DNA of 64,000 bases, from assembly GCF_017888565.1 (NCBI RefSeq), contig NZ_JAGHFX010000056.1, forward strand, positions 1-64,000, in the 5' to 3' direction. The stretch comes from Clostridium sp. Its GTDB lineage: Bacteria > Bacillota > Clostridia > Clostridiales > Clostridiaceae. Within the stretch, counting starts at the first letter, position 1; every line of letters begins with the position of its first letter. The notes under the pieces were generated by a model, which was not told the DNA's origin, ran no database searches, and worked only from the letters and a program-made list of their open reading frames with translations. A program made the translations under genes and the position numbers. This document shows positions 16,451 to 25,327 of this stretch, piece by piece.

Positions 16451-17689
16451 ATGAAAGAGTTAGTTATAGAAGCGAATAGATGTTATATGTGTAAAAATCC
16501 AAAATGCCAAGTAAATTGTCCAATAGATACTCCTGTACCAGAAATAATAGGACTATTTAAAGAGGGACAAATAGCCAAGGCAGGAGAAATACTATTTAAG
16601 AATAACCCCTTATCTTTAGTATGTTCTATAGTTTGTCCTCATGAGGATCAATGTAAGGGAAATTGTATTAGAGGGATTAAAGATGAACCAGTAAGTTTTT
16701 GTGATATTGAAAGACATATATCAAAATACTATTTAGAGAATATAAAGCTTGAGAAAGAAAATGATCTAGATGAAAGAGTTGCAATAATTGGTGGCGGACC
16801 TGCTGGTATAACAATTGCATTTATATTAGCACAAAAGGGATATAAAGTAACTATATTTGATTCACATGATAAAATAGGTGGAGTATTAAGATATGGTATT
16901 CCAGAATTTAGATTACCAAAGAGTATTATAGACCATTATGAAGAAAGGTTAATTGAACTTGGAGTTAAAATAAGACCAAATACATTAGTTGGACCTGTAT
17001 TAACTTTAGATAAGCTTTTCTATGATGGATATAAAGCTATATTTATAGGTACCGGAGTGTGGAACCCTAAAACTTTAGATATAAAGGGTGAAAGTTTAGG
17101 GCATGTACATTATGCAATTGATTATTTAAAATCGCCTGATGTTTATAATTTAGGAAATAAGGTATGTGTAATAGGAGCTGGAGATGTTGCAATGGATGCA
17201 GCAAGAACAGCAAAAAGAAATGGAGCTAATGAAGTATATATTTTATATAGAAAAGGTATGGAAAATATACCTGCCACAAAGGCTGAATTAGAAGGAGCAA
17301 TTTCAGATGGTATTAAATTTGAATTGTTTAAGTCTCCTTTAGAATTAACAGAAGAGGGAGTAAAATATATAGAAACTGAAAATGTTGTAGATGAGAATGA
17401 AAGAATAAGTACTGTAACTGTTGAAGGAAAAGAAGGATTATTTGAATGTGATTCAATAATAATTGCTGTAAGTCAATCACCTAAAAATAATATTGTTTCA
17501 AATACTACAGGACTTGAAACAAATAAATGGGGGCTTCTATTAACTGACGAAGTTGGACATACAACAAGAGAAGGCGTTTTTGCATCAGGAGATGTAGTTA
17601 CTGGAGCTAAAACTGTAGTTAGAGCAGCATCACATGCTAAGATAGTTGCAGAAGAGATAGAAGAATATATTAGAAAAAATCATAAGTAG
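16451..17689 (+). CDS. GltD-like NAD(P)-dependent flavoprotein oxidoreductase
   Basis: A 412-aa protein with an N-terminal Cys-rich region for two Fe-S clusters (CYMCKNPKCQVNCP near residue 10, CSIVCPHEDQCKGNC near residue 60). FAD-binding GGGPAGITIAF is near residue 118, and a second NAD(P) Rossmann motif, GAGDVAMDAAR, near residue 245. The late SGDVVTGAKTVV element is typical of the family. This is the glutamate synthase small-subunit / NfnB / DpdA electron-transfer fold. The 38-bp gap after hydF suggests co-transcription and perhaps a redox role linked to hydrogen metabolism. No large glutamate synthase subunit is adjacent, so a GltD name is not justified. Confidence 0.85.
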   Translation: MKELVIEANRCYMCKNPKCQVNCPIDTPVPEIIGLFKEGQIAKAGEILFKNNPLSLVCSIVCPHEDQCKGNCIRGIKDEPVSFCDIERHISKYYLENIKLEKENDLDERVAIIGGGPAGITIAFILAQKGYKVTIFDSHDKIGGVLRYGIPEFRLPKSIIDHYEERLIELGVKIRPNTLVGPVLTLDKLFYDGYKAIFIGTGVWNPKTLDIKGESLGHVHYAIDYLKSPDVYNLGNKVCVIGAGDVAMDAARTAKRNGANEVYILYRKGMENIPATKAELEGAISDGIKFELFKSPLELTEEGVKYIETENVVDENERISTVTVEGKEGLFECDSIIIAVSQSPKNNIVSNTTGLETNKWGLLLTDEVGHTTREGVFASGDVVTGAKTVVRAASHAKIVAEEIEEYIRKNHK

Positions 17690-17698
17690 AGTATATTA

Positions 17699-17737
17699 GA
17701 AATTAGAGGTTATAAAGATATAGCCTCTAATTTTTTT
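17699..17737 (+). terminator. Terminator of the hyd maturation/oxidoreductase operon
   Basis: AAATTAGAGG / CCTCTAATTT stem followed by a T run, 10 nt after the oxidoreductase stop. Confidence 0.9.
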
Positions 17738-17847
17738 ATAAATGTTAGTTAAATTGTTGCTATAAAGGAAAAGAAAATATTTAATTATCTGAATTTTCAT
17801 ATATAATATAAGTATGAAAAGGATTTACTAGTGAGGCGGAGGATTTT

Positions 17848-18756
17848 ATGGGAGCAATGGTAGAATTATTAAATGAAGTATGTAAAGAGGCTAATATAAA
17901 AATAAGATTGTTAGATTCTAATAATAATGAGGTATATGACAATTTACCCACAACAGAATCTAAGGTAATGAGAAAAATATTTGTAAATAGTAAAGCATAT
18001 AAAATTATATTAGAACAAGATGATATTAAAATAATACCTATAGTTGAATATGTATTAAATAAATGTATAAAAAAGGAAAATATAATACAAGAATTATTAG
18101 AGGGAAGAAAACAATGGGATGTTTTAAATGAATCATTAATAACTAAATCAAATAAAATGTTATTAATAGAAACGAATAAGGAAGATGAAGCTTTAGAGAT
18201 AGTCAAAGATACATATATAGATAATGATATATATGTTGGAGAGATATATGACAGAATAATAGTTATAGGGAATTTAGAGTATGAAAAAGATCATGCCTTT
18301 TCTTTAAAAGAAACAGTAATACAAACTTTAGGAGTAAATGCAAAAATAAGTATAAGTGATTTAGATTATACTTTTGATGGATTTAAAAGGGCATATAATA
18401 GAGCTGTACAAGCTCTAGAGATAGGTAGAAAATTTAAAATGAAACCAGAAATATATTGTCTAAAAGATATGTATTTAGAGAAAGCTATATTTAATTTAGA
18501 AAATGAATATTCAAAGGAACTTAAAGAAGAGTATAAGGATATATTTAAAGGATTTAATCACGAATTAATACAAACTTTAGAGGAAATATTAAAATGTGAT
18601 TTATCATTGACTAAAGCAGCTAAAAATTTATACGTTCATAGAAATACACTAATGTACAGAATTGAAAAAATTAAAAAAGAAACAGGATTCGATATACGTA
18701 ATTTTAAGGAAGCTACTTTCCTTTATATTTTATATATGAATAGTAAAAGAAATTAA
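17848..18756 (+). CDS. PucR/CdaR-type helix-turn-helix regulator
   Basis: A 302-aa cytosolic protein. The C-terminal 65 residues form the PucR-type HTH: CDLSLTKAAKNLYVHRNTL followed by MYRIEKIKKETGFD. The middle region (SDLDYTFDGFKRAYNRAVQALE) matches the GGDEF-like signal domain of CdaR/PucR proteins. The N-terminal sensor part is not recognised. Regulators of this type usually control a neighbouring catabolic or transport operon, but no such operon adjoins it, so the target is unknown. Preceded by GAGGCGGAGGATTTT. Confidence 0.85.
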   Translation: MGAMVELLNEVCKEANIKIRLLDSNNNEVYDNLPTTESKVMRKIFVNSKAYKIILEQDDIKIIPIVEYVLNKCIKKENIIQELLEGRKQWDVLNESLITKSNKMLLIETNKEDEALEIVKDTYIDNDIYVGEIYDRIIVIGNLEYEKDHAFSLKETVIQTLGVNAKISISDLDYTFDGFKRAYNRAVQALEIGRKFKMKPEIYCLKDMYLEKAIFNLENEYSKELKEEYKDIFKGFNHELIQTLEEILKCDLSLTKAAKNLYVHRNTLMYRIEKIKKETGFDIRNFKEATFLYILYMNSKRN

Positions 18757-18871
18757 GTAAATAAAAAGTTTTATAAATAATTAAAAATTAAAAAATGGCA
18801 CAGTCTCAGAAATCTATTTAATATAAAATTTATTCAATTTCAAGTAAGCTTTATTGTCTTAAAAAAGTTAA

Positions 18872-18961
18872 TATCTTATTTATTATAATAACTACAGGTA
18901 TAAATGGGATCAAAAAAAGATGACCCCTGTTCAATACAGAAATCATCTTCTTTGTGCATAA
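18872..18961 (+). pseudogene. C-terminal relic of an IS3-family transposase (OrfB)
   Basis: In the gap downstream of the PucR-type gene the frame ending at TAA 18959-18961 reads IYYNNYRYKWDQKKMTPVQY and continues RNHLLCA. This is the C-terminus of IS3-family OrfB transposases (pattern YYNN-R-W-KKMTPVQYR-HL). Upstream in this frame a stop codon occurs at 18869, and the adjacent frame LKKLISY suggests a one-base frameshift. Only about 30 codons are recognisable. The sequence just after it (TGTCCTTGACATAGGTATCA near 18980) may be the decayed element end. Clearly non-functional. Confidence 0.8.
18911..18949 (-). terminator. Terminator-like hairpin on the minus strand inside the IS3 relic
   Basis: On the minus strand AAGATGA / TCATCTT, with an inner CTGT/ACAG stem, is followed by TTTTTTTT. 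It would end a minus-strand transcript coming from about 19080. It may be fortuitous, because it overlaps transposase coding remnants. Confidence 0.5.
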
Positions 18962-19092
18962 CCCTTTTTTTATAATGTCCTTGACATAGGTATCAGTTTA
19001 AAATGCGAGACCATTTTAAACCATTGATTTTACTTGCTTAAAGACGTTTTAAAACTTAAATAGAAATTTTTATATATTATTTATATATACGT

Positions 19093-19125
19093 AAAATGGA
19101 AGCTCAAATTAGAACTTCCATTTTT
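19093..19125. terminator. Hairpin terminator downstream of the IS3 relic
   Basis: AAAATGGAAG / CTTCCATTTT, a 10-bp perfect stem followed by T on the plus strand. It could also end the minus-strand chromate transporter transcript, whose last stop codon is 74 nt to its right. Confidence 0.75.
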
Positions 19126-19198
19126 ATCGCCTAATATAAAAATTTATTTTTATATAGCCATATTTTTATGGGTATTAAAATTGATATTCATATAATAT

Positions 19199-19762
19199 TT
19201 ACATGTAAATAAATAAACCTAAAAATCCTGTTAATGCTATAATTGTTAAAGGATTTAACTTATATTTTCTAAGCAAGAATAATGAAATAGAAAAAATTAT
19301 AACAGCAATTATGTTAATGTTATTTAAATTCCCACTCAGAGTAGTTCTTCCTAAAAATGCAATTAAAATTATAGAAGAAGCAGATGAAGCAATAAGACCA
19401 ATTGAAGTTGAACGAAGACCTTTTAAAATATTTGCAATTTCTTCAATATCATTATGTTTTTTAAAAAAGTTAAATAAGAAAATAGAAATAATTACACCAG
19501 TAATTACGCAAGCAAAGGTAGCTATTATTGCACCAAGTATTCCTGCTATTCTTAGGCCAACAAAAGTTGAAGCATTAATTGATAATGGGCCTGGGGTCAT
19601 TTGAGATATAGTAATAATATCAGTAAATTCTTGAATAGTAAGCCAACCATATTTATTTACCATTTGGTCTTGAATTAGAGGCATTATAGCATATCCCCCA
19701 CCAATGCTAAAAGAACCTATTTGCCAAAAGCTTAAAAATAAAGTAATAAGGATATTAATCAT
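19199..19762 (-). CDS. Chromate transporter-type membrane protein, half-size (CHR family), subunit 2
   Basis: A 187-aa hydrophobic protein with the CHR-family N-terminal signature FWQIGSFSIGGGYAIMPLIQ. The segment ISQMTPGPLSINASTFVG (about residues 50-67) matches the conserved PGP motif. Short-chain CHR proteins work as pairs encoded by adjacent genes. This one overlaps its partner upstream by 8 bp (ATG 19762 within the partner's last codons). The family exports chromate or takes part in sulfate-like oxyanion transport; the true substrate here is unknown. Confidence 0.9.
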   Translation of the reverse strand: MINILITLFLSFWQIGSFSIGGGYAIMPLIQDQMVNKYGWLTIQEFTDIITISQMTPGPLSINASTFVGLRIAGILGAIIATFACVITGVIISIFLFNFFKKHNDIEEIANILKGLRSTSIGLIASSASSIILIAFLGRTTLSGNLNNINIIAVIIFSISLFLLRKYKLNPLTIIALTGFLGLFIYM

Positions 19763-20345
19763 TTCTAATTCCTCCTAACTTTTTCTTCTTAACATATATT
19801 TGAGTAAGGCTAACTATTACTCCAAAAATAATAATAGCTAGTACATTTATGTTAAAGAAGAAGCTAGCTATAAATGATAAAGGAACTAAAAGTGATAATA
19901 ATAAATTTTTTTCCTTAAATACATCTTGGGTCATATCAATAACTAGATCTACAATTGTGGCAGCAACACCAGCTTCCATTCCTTTAAGAATTGCAGAAAT
20001 AACTACGTTACTTCTAAAAGCTTCGTAGAAGAAAGATATAGCAGATAATATTAATAAGGGAGGTAAAACTGTACCTATACATGTGATAACAGCTCCTTTT
20101 ATACCCAAAAGATTATAACCTATTAATGAAGATAAATTAACAGCAATGGCTCCCGGATTTGATTGAGCTATTGCTGCCATATCTAGTAGTTCTTCATTAT
20201 TTATCAGTTTCATATCTTCAACTAAATACTTTCTTAATAATGGAATAATTACGTAGCCTCCACCAAAGCTGAAACAACTCACTAAAAATGTAACCTTAAA
20301 AAGTGAAAAATATAGTTTAAAACTTTTAGATTTCATGTTATGCAC
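19755..20345 (-). CDS. Chromate transporter-type membrane protein, half-size (CHR family), subunit 1
   Basis: A 196-aa hydrophobic partner of the downstream CHR gene. Family signatures are TFLVSCFSFGGGYVIIPLL (about residues 14-32) and the PGAIAVNLSSLIGY segment after IAQSN (about 66-81). First gene of the two-gene minus-strand operon, with AAGGAGTGCATAAC as SD. A LysR-type regulator gene lies divergently 111 bp away and is the likely controller. Confidence 0.9.
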   Translation of the reverse strand: MHNMKSKSFKLYFSLFKVTFLVSCFSFGGGYVIIPLLRKYLVEDMKLINNEELLDMAAIAQSNPGAIAVNLSSLIGYNLLGIKGAVITCIGTVLPPLLILSAISFFYEAFRSNVVISAILKGMEAGVAATIVDLVIDMTQDVFKEKNLLLSLLVPLSFIASFFFNINVLAIIIFGVIVSLTQIYVKKKKLGGIRND

Positions 20346-20369
20346 TCCTTATGATTTACTCTTATGAAT

Positions 20370-20402
20370 ATAAGTATATAGCATGGACATAGCATAAGTA
20401 TA
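20370..20402. promoter_or_regulatory. Direct repeats in the chr-lysR divergent gap
   Basis: ATAAGTATA occurs at 20370-20378 and again at 20394-20402, 24 bp apart, centred in the 111-bp divergent gap. The location fits a LysR-type binding region. The function is inferred from position only. Confidence 0.35.
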
Positions 20403-20456
20403 ATAGTATAATTTTATATAATATATAAACATTTAGTAATGAATTAGGAGGGGAAA

Positions 20457-21332
20457 ATGAAGATTAGGCATTTGCGTATTTTTAAAACAGTATGTGAAGA
20501 GGAAAGTATAACAAAAGCATCTGAGAAATTATTTATGACACAGCCAGCAGTTTCCCATGCTATAAGTGAGCTAGAGGACTATTTAGGAGTATCATTATTT
20601 GATAGAATTTCAAGAAAAGTTTATCTAAATGAGATAGGTAAATTATTTCTTACAAAGGTTACAAAACTATTAGATTTATATGATGATTTAGATAAAAATA
20701 TTAAAGAATTAGAAGACAATGCTGTTATTAAGATAGGATCATGTATAACTATTGCTAATTTTATTTTGCCTACTATAATAGAAAGGTTTCAAGGTATTTG
20801 TAAATCTACTCCAACAAAAATTATAGTTGATAATGCTAGAAGCATTGAAAATATGTTATGTAAAAATGAAATTGATCTGGGGTTAATAGAGGGCGTTGTT
20901 TATAACGAAGAACTTGAAAAGATACCCTTTTCTTCTTATGAATTAGTAGTAGCTTCTTCTAATAAACATAAATTTGCAAAAGAAAAATCTATATCGTTAA
21001 GTGAGTTAGTAAAAGAAAAGTTACTATTAAGAGAAAAGGGTAGCTCTATTAGAGATATTTTTGATAGTGCCATGCTATTACATGATATGAGAGTAAATCC
21101 TAGCTGGACAAGTGTTAATTCTCAAGTTTTAATAGAGGCTGCAAAGAAAAACTTAGGGATAACAGTATTACCTAGGGTATTAGTTGAAAATGAAATTAAT
21201 TTAGGAAATCTTGTTGAAATCAAAGTTAATGAGCTTAATTTATATAATGTAAACCATATTGTTTTTTATAAGGGGAAAGTACAAACTAATAGCTTTAAGG
21301 AATTAGTTAATATAATAAAAAACATAGTTTAA
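20457..21332 (+). CDS. LysR-family transcriptional regulator
   Basis: A 291-aa protein. The winged HTH is at residues 1-60 (MKIRHLRIFKTVCEEESITKA, then QPAVSHAISELEDYLGVSLFDR), followed by a periplasmic-binding-protein-like effector domain. Start ATG 20457 after GGAGGGGAAA. Divergent transcription from the chr transporter pair strongly suggests that it controls them; the co-inducer is unknown. A bidirectional terminator lies about 210 bp downstream. The stretch between holds only short, unconvincing frames. Confidence 0.93.
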   Translation: MKIRHLRIFKTVCEEESITKASEKLFMTQPAVSHAISELEDYLGVSLFDRISRKVYLNEIGKLFLTKVTKLLDLYDDLDKNIKELEDNAVIKIGSCITIANFILPTIIERFQGICKSTPTKIIVDNARSIENMLCKNEIDLGLIEGVVYNEELEKIPFSSYELVVASSNKHKFAKEKSISLSELVKEKLLLREKGSSIRDIFDSAMLLHDMRVNPSWTSVNSQVLIEAAKKNLGITVLPRVLVENEINLGNLVEIKVNELNLYNVNHIVFYKGKVQTNSFKELVNIIKNIV

Positions 21333-21544
21333 TTAAAGATAGGTGAATAATATGCTCTTTTTCATATCATAACTATATATTAAATAAAAATTTTATTTTG
21401 AGGGAGAGGTTTATATATTTTATATGTTATGGAAGGAAGAAAAATATAGTGTTTATGAAATAATAAATTCTATAGAAAAATGATTGCTTATAATTTATAT
21501 AAAGATGAAGGATTTATAAGAAGAATGTTTTCTTATAAAAATTA

Positions 21545-21589
21545 AATAGTCTATAGGCTGGTTTAAAAATAAGTCTATAGACTATTTTT
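21545..21589. terminator. Bidirectional terminator between lysR and ade
   Basis: AATAGTCTATAG / CTATAGACTATT, a 12-bp perfect stem with an 18-nt loop. T runs lie at the plus-strand end and A runs at the other, between convergent genes. Confidence 0.85.
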
Positions 21590-21625
21590 ACAATTTATTT
21601 CTTAATCGATATTCTAATAAAAGTA

Positions 21626-23362
21626 TTAATAAGCATTGTCTATAAATTCAAATTTACTTACATCAAATAATCCTTTATCAGTTATTTTTAGTTCTGGAAT
21701 AACTGGTAGTGATAAGAATGATAGGGTTAAAAATGGGTTGAAATTGATATCTGGAGCAACTTCTTTAATAGCTAAGTGAAGTTTTTCAAGATCATCAACA
21801 ACTTCTTTCGATTTTCTTGAAGTTATTAATCCTGCAATTTCTAGTTGAATTGATGCTAATACCTTTTTATCTTTAACAACTATAATTCCGCCATTTATTT
21901 TTTTAAGTTCTTCTACTGCAAATAATATCTCTTCATCAGATGTTCCACATGTTATTAAATTATGAGAATCATGAGCAACAGTTGTAGCAATTGCTCCAAA
22001 TTTCAAATTGAGTCCTTTTATTACTCCAAGGCCAATATTACCAGTATTTTTATGTCTTTCAATTACAGCTATTTTTAATAAATCTAAACTTATATCTGAT
22101 TTAAATGATTTTGCATTATTTAAAGTACTTATATCAACTTTTATATGATTACTTTCAAGTTTATTTGGATTGATTTCAATTACATTAAGTATTGATTTCC
22201 CATATATATCTATTTCTAAATCTTTAGAAGTAATCTTTTTTGTATTGATGTTGTTTAATTTAGGAAATTCATATTGGGTATCAGAGGTATTACATACTAA
22301 TTTATTTTCTTTTACTACTAATGCACCATTTTTATAAACTGAGTTAATCTTGAAATTAGATAAATCATCTAATATTAAAAAGTCAGCTACATATCCTGGC
22401 GCAATAGCTCCTTTGTATTTTAGGTTATAACATTCGGAAGGATTTAACGTACACATTTGAATAGCTATTTCAGGGGTAAGGCCATAAGAAATAGCCATCC
22501 TTATAGAGCTATCAATACTTCCGTTTTTTATTAAATCATCTATATGTTTATCATCTGTGCAAAAACAAATTCTTCTACTATTAGAAATAGAAGCTGCTTT
22601 TATTAATTCTTTCAAATTTTTTGCGACAGATCCTTCTCTAATGTGGACATACATGCCTCTTCTTAGTCTTTGAATAACCTCTTCAGCTAAATGCGATTCA
22701 TGATCAGTAACTATATTTGCTGTTGAATAAACATTTAGCATATCATTTGTAAAGCCAGCACAATGACCATCAATTATGAAATTATTTGATTTTGCATCCC
22801 AAAGTTTATTAATCATATCATTAGAACAGTTTATAACTTCAGGAAAATTCATAACTTCAGCAAGTCCTAATACGTTAGATTCTTTATATAGTGGATGTAA
22901 ATCAGTACTTCTTAATATAGATCCAGAAGTTTCAAAAGAAGTAGCTGGAACGCATGAAGGAAGCATAAAGTAAAAATCAAATGGTGTATCTTTAGCAAGA
23001 TCCATGATAAGTCTGATACCTTTATCTCCTAGTACATTAGCAATTTCATGAGGGTCAATAACTATAGATGTGATTCCATGTAATAATGCAGCTTTATAGT
23101 ATTCTTTTGGAGTGACTAGTGATGACTCAATATGGGCATGGGCATCTATAAGACCGGGACAAATAAATTTACCAGTACCATCAATTTCGACTGTCCCGTT
23201 ATAATCACCAAAACCAACAATAACTCCATTTTTTATAGCTACATTATCTGTAAAAGAACTGTTTTGAAATACGTCAACAATAGTTATATTATTAATAACC
23301 AAGTCACATATTTCGGCTTTACTTGAAGCCTTAATTTGAGATATAAAATCTTTTTTATTCAT
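21626..23362 (-). CDS. ade: Adenine deaminase (AdeC type)
   Basis: A 578-aa amidohydrolase-fold enzyme that deaminates adenine to hypoxanthine and ammonia for purine salvage. The metal-binding motif GLIDAHAHIESS is near residue 75. The conserved segments IVIDPHEIANVLG, GHCAG and CFCTDDKHIDDL supply further metal and catalytic residues. The C-terminal TVAHDSHNLITCGTSDEE segment is specific to the AdeC family. The start is ATG 23362 after AGAGGTGGATTT. A purine riboswitch precedes it by about 60 nt, indicating ligand control. Length is normal. Confidence 0.95.
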   Translation of the reverse strand: MNKKDFISQIKASSKAEICDLVINNITIVDVFQNSSFTDNVAIKNGVIVGFGDYNGTVEIDGTGKFICPGLIDAHAHIESSLVTPKEYYKAALLHGITSIVIDPHEIANVLGDKGIRLIMDLAKDTPFDFYFMLPSCVPATSFETSGSILRSTDLHPLYKESNVLGLAEVMNFPEVINCSNDMINKLWDAKSNNFIIDGHCAGFTNDMLNVYSTANIVTDHESHLAEEVIQRLRRGMYVHIREGSVAKNLKELIKAASISNSRRICFCTDDKHIDDLIKNGSIDSSIRMAISYGLTPEIAIQMCTLNPSECYNLKYKGAIAPGYVADFLILDDLSNFKINSVYKNGALVVKENKLVCNTSDTQYEFPKLNNINTKKITSKDLEIDIYGKSILNVIEINPNKLESNHIKVDISTLNNAKSFKSDISLDLLKIAVIERHKNTGNIGLGVIKGLNLKFGAIATTVAHDSHNLITCGTSDEEILFAVEELKKINGGIIVVKDKKVLASIQLEIAGLITSRKSKEVVDDLEKLHLAIKEVAPDINFNPFLTLSFLSLPVIPELKITDKGLFDVSKFEFIDNAY

Positions 23363-23418
23363 AAATCCACCTCTGAGTATATTTAAATATAATAATAAAC
23401 AACCTCACCTGGATTAAA

Positions 23419-23488
23419 ACTTCTTAGTTATACTATTTAAGGTAGTATAGTAGAGACGCCCGAACCATATTATCAGGCTTATATGAAG
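23419..23488 (-). ncRNA. Purine riboswitch aptamer upstream of adenine deaminase, guanine-type by key base
   Basis: The minus strand reads CTTCATATAAGCC ... AATATGG ... GTCTCTAC ... CCTTAAA ... ACTAAGAAG, matching the conserved core of the purine (G-box) aptamer. P3 is TATACTA/TAGTATA, and P1 is closed by CTTC/GAAG. The base at the position that pairs with the ligand (position 74 of the xpt aptamer, in J3/1) reads C, which normally selects guanine or hypoxanthine; adenine-sensing versions have U. Downstream, AATCCA could pair with TGGATT just after the ade SD, suggesting control at translation. No intrinsic terminator was evident. Confidence 0.88.
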
Positions 23489-23625
23489 GTTATTTTTATA
23501 TATTATATGCAATACAGGACAAGCTGTCAAAGGGAAATCAATATTATTTATCTATAAAAAAGAACTAATGAACTTTTAAACTATTGTATTTTATGATTTA
23601 ATATTTTTATAAGGAGGGGGTATAT

Positions 23626-24543
23626 TTGCCAATAAAAATTCCAGTAGAGCTTCCAGCATACAATGTTCTATCTAATGAAAACATATTTGTAATGAATATT
23701 GAAAGAGCAGAAACACAAGATATAAGACCTTTAAAAATAGCAATTTTAAATTTAATGCCAATGAAGATTCAGTCTGAAAATCAATTGCTTAGATATCTAT
23801 CTAATACTCCAATTCAAGTAGAAATAACATTGATACAAACAAAAACCTATACTTCTCAAAATACTCCAATAGAGCATTTAGAAAAGTTTTATAATTATTT
23901 TGAGGAAGTAAAGGACAAAAAGTTTGATGGGTTAATAATAACTGGGGCACCTGTTGAAACTATGGAATTTGAGGATGTATCGTATTGGAACGAATTAAAA
24001 GAAATTATGGAGTGGAGCACGGTAAATGTTTTTTCTACAGTACACATATGTTGGGGAGCTCAAGCAGCATTATATTATCACTACAATATAAATAAAAAGC
24101 CTTTAGAAAAGAAAGTATTTGGAGTATTTCCTCACAAGGTGAATAAGATTAATGAGGATTTAACAAGAGGGTTAGACGACATCTTTTTTGCACCTCATTC
24201 AAGGCATACTACTACATTAAAGAAAGATATAAATAAGGTTAAAGAGTTAGAAATATTAGCAGAATCAGAAGAGGCTGGAGTATTTATAGTTGCAACAAGA
24301 GATAAAAGAGGAATATTTATTACTGGTCATTTAGAGTATGATAGAGATACACTAAAGAATGAGTATTTAAGAGATTATAATAAAGGAATAAAAATAGATA
24401 TTCCTAAAAATTATTTTCCTAAAGATGATGTAAAAGAAATTCCTACAGTAAGATGGAGAGGAAGTGCAAATATAGTTTTTAGTAATTGGTTAAATTATTG
24501 TGTATATCAAAATACTCCATTTAAACTGGAAAATATAAAGTAA
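23626..24543 (+). CDS. metA: Homoserine O-acyltransferase (MetA family), probably acetyl-CoA-specific
   Basis: A 305-aa enzyme that acylates homoserine at the first step into methionine. The class I glutamine-amidotransferase-like fold has nucleophile Cys in [14 protein letters not shown] (about residue 142). The His/Glu partners are in FITGHLEYD (about 235). The segment [17 protein letters not shown] carries Glu at the position (about 111) that in Bacillus-type enzymes goes with acetyl-CoA rather than succinyl-CoA use. The TTG start is supported by AAGGAGGGGGTATAT. Monocistronic. Homoserine comes from hom at 895. Confidence 0.93.
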   Translation: MPIKIPVELPAYNVLSNENIFVMNIERAETQDIRPLKIAILNLMPMKIQSENQLLRYLSNTPIQVEITLIQTKTYTSQNTPIEHLEKFYNYFEEVKDKKFDGLIITGAPVETMEFEDVSYWNELKEIMEWSTVNVFSTVHICWGAQAALYYHYNINKKPLEKKVFGVFPHKVNKINEDLTRGLDDIFFAPHSRHTTTLKKDINKVKELEILAESEEAGVFIVATRDKRGIFITGHLEYDRDTLKNEYLRDYNKGIKIDIPKNYFPKDDVKEIPTVRWRGSANIVFSNWLNYCVYQNTPFKLENIK

Positions 24544-24569
24544 TTATTGTTACTAATAAAAGTAAGTTT

Positions 24570-24617
24570 TGCCTTTATGAGTTAAGTTTATGTTAATTAA
24601 TAAAGGCACTTTTTTTT
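24570..24617 (+). terminator. Terminator after metA
   Basis: TGCCTTTAT / ATAAAGGCA flanking a 20-nt AT-rich loop, followed by eight T residues. Confidence 0.85.
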
Positions 24618-24666
24618 ATACAAAATAATATAATGATTTTAGAAAGGCTTATATACGGAGGATTTT

Positions 24667-25188
24667 ATGAAAGATAGGGCAATTATATTTGGATCTTCAG
24701 ATAACTTTCTAGTATATTTTGTAAAATATCTTATTTTAAATAATGTAGAAGTTTATTTAATACTTAGGAAGAATGAAGAAATTCCTATTATAAAAGATAT
24801 AGAAAAAGATGTAATAGTAATAAGATTTGATGGAAATATAGAGTATTTAAAATTAATATTAAAATCTATAGAACCTAAGGTAATATATAATTTATATGAG
24901 TTAAATAGAGATGATAAATATGAAGTAATTGATCTTGTAAATATCAATTACTTAAATGTTATTTTAATTTTAGAGGCTCTTACAACAGCAGGGGATGTAA
25001 AGCTTATTAATTTAGTAAACAAAAGTAAAATTGATGAAGAAGGGAATTCATTAGATTTATATTCTGCTGTTCAGAAATCCTTAGAAAGTATTATTTTATT
25101 TTATAAAAATAGGTACTCAATAGATTCGTCTATTGTATTTAAAACTGGAGATATAAATTTAGATTTAGGAAAACTCTATAGTTTGTAA
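24667..25188 (+). CDS. Truncated NAD(P)-Rossmann protein resembling extended SDR epimerase/dehydratases
   Basis: A 173-aa protein that starts like an extended SDR: RAIIFGSSDNFLVYFVKYL in place of the usual GxxGxxG, then V(I)YNLYELN where VxHLAA is expected. YSAVQKSLESII has the Tyr-x3-(Gln)Lys active-site spacing. Intact GDP-mannose dehydratase-like enzymes are about 320-350 aa; the substrate-binding C-terminal half is absent, and the glycine-rich loop is degraded. It has its own SD (ACGGAGGATTTT) and terminator, so it may be a stable small protein rather than a fresh truncation. Activity is doubtful. Confidence 0.6.
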   Translation: MKDRAIIFGSSDNFLVYFVKYLILNNVEVYLILRKNEEIPIIKDIEKDVIVIRFDGNIEYLKLILKSIEPKVIYNLYELNRDDKYEVIDLVNINYLNVILILEALTTAGDVKLINLVNKSKIDEEGNSLDLYSAVQKSLESIILFYKNRYSIDSSIVFKTGDINLDLGKLYSL

Positions 25189-25193
25189 AATGA

Positions 25194-25232
25194 TAAAGCT
25201 ATAATGCTTAAAAAGCATTATGGCTTTATTAT
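25194..25232 (+). terminator. Terminator after SDR-like gene
   Basis: AAAGC-ATAATGCTT / AGCATTAT-GCTTT stem followed by ATTATTTTT. Confidence 0.85.
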
Positions 25233-25327
25233 TTTTATATATTTAATAATGGTTGAAATTTATAACTTTAGGCTTTATTATATAATTATTATTAATTAAT
25301 AATTTATATTGAATTAGGAGGCATAAT

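Noticed and set aside
16451-17689. Naming the flavoprotein GltD (glutamate synthase small subunit).
   Set aside because: The fold fits, but no large subunit is adjacent and the gene is linked to hydrogenase maturation; left as a GltD-like oxidoreductase.
21420-21543. Short frames between lysR and ade (MLWKEEKYSVYEIINSIEK and an overlapping MIAYNLYKDEGF...).
   Set aside because: Both are very short. The first has only a distant purine-rich SD, and joining them needs a frameshift. No family was recognised, so they were not called as genes.
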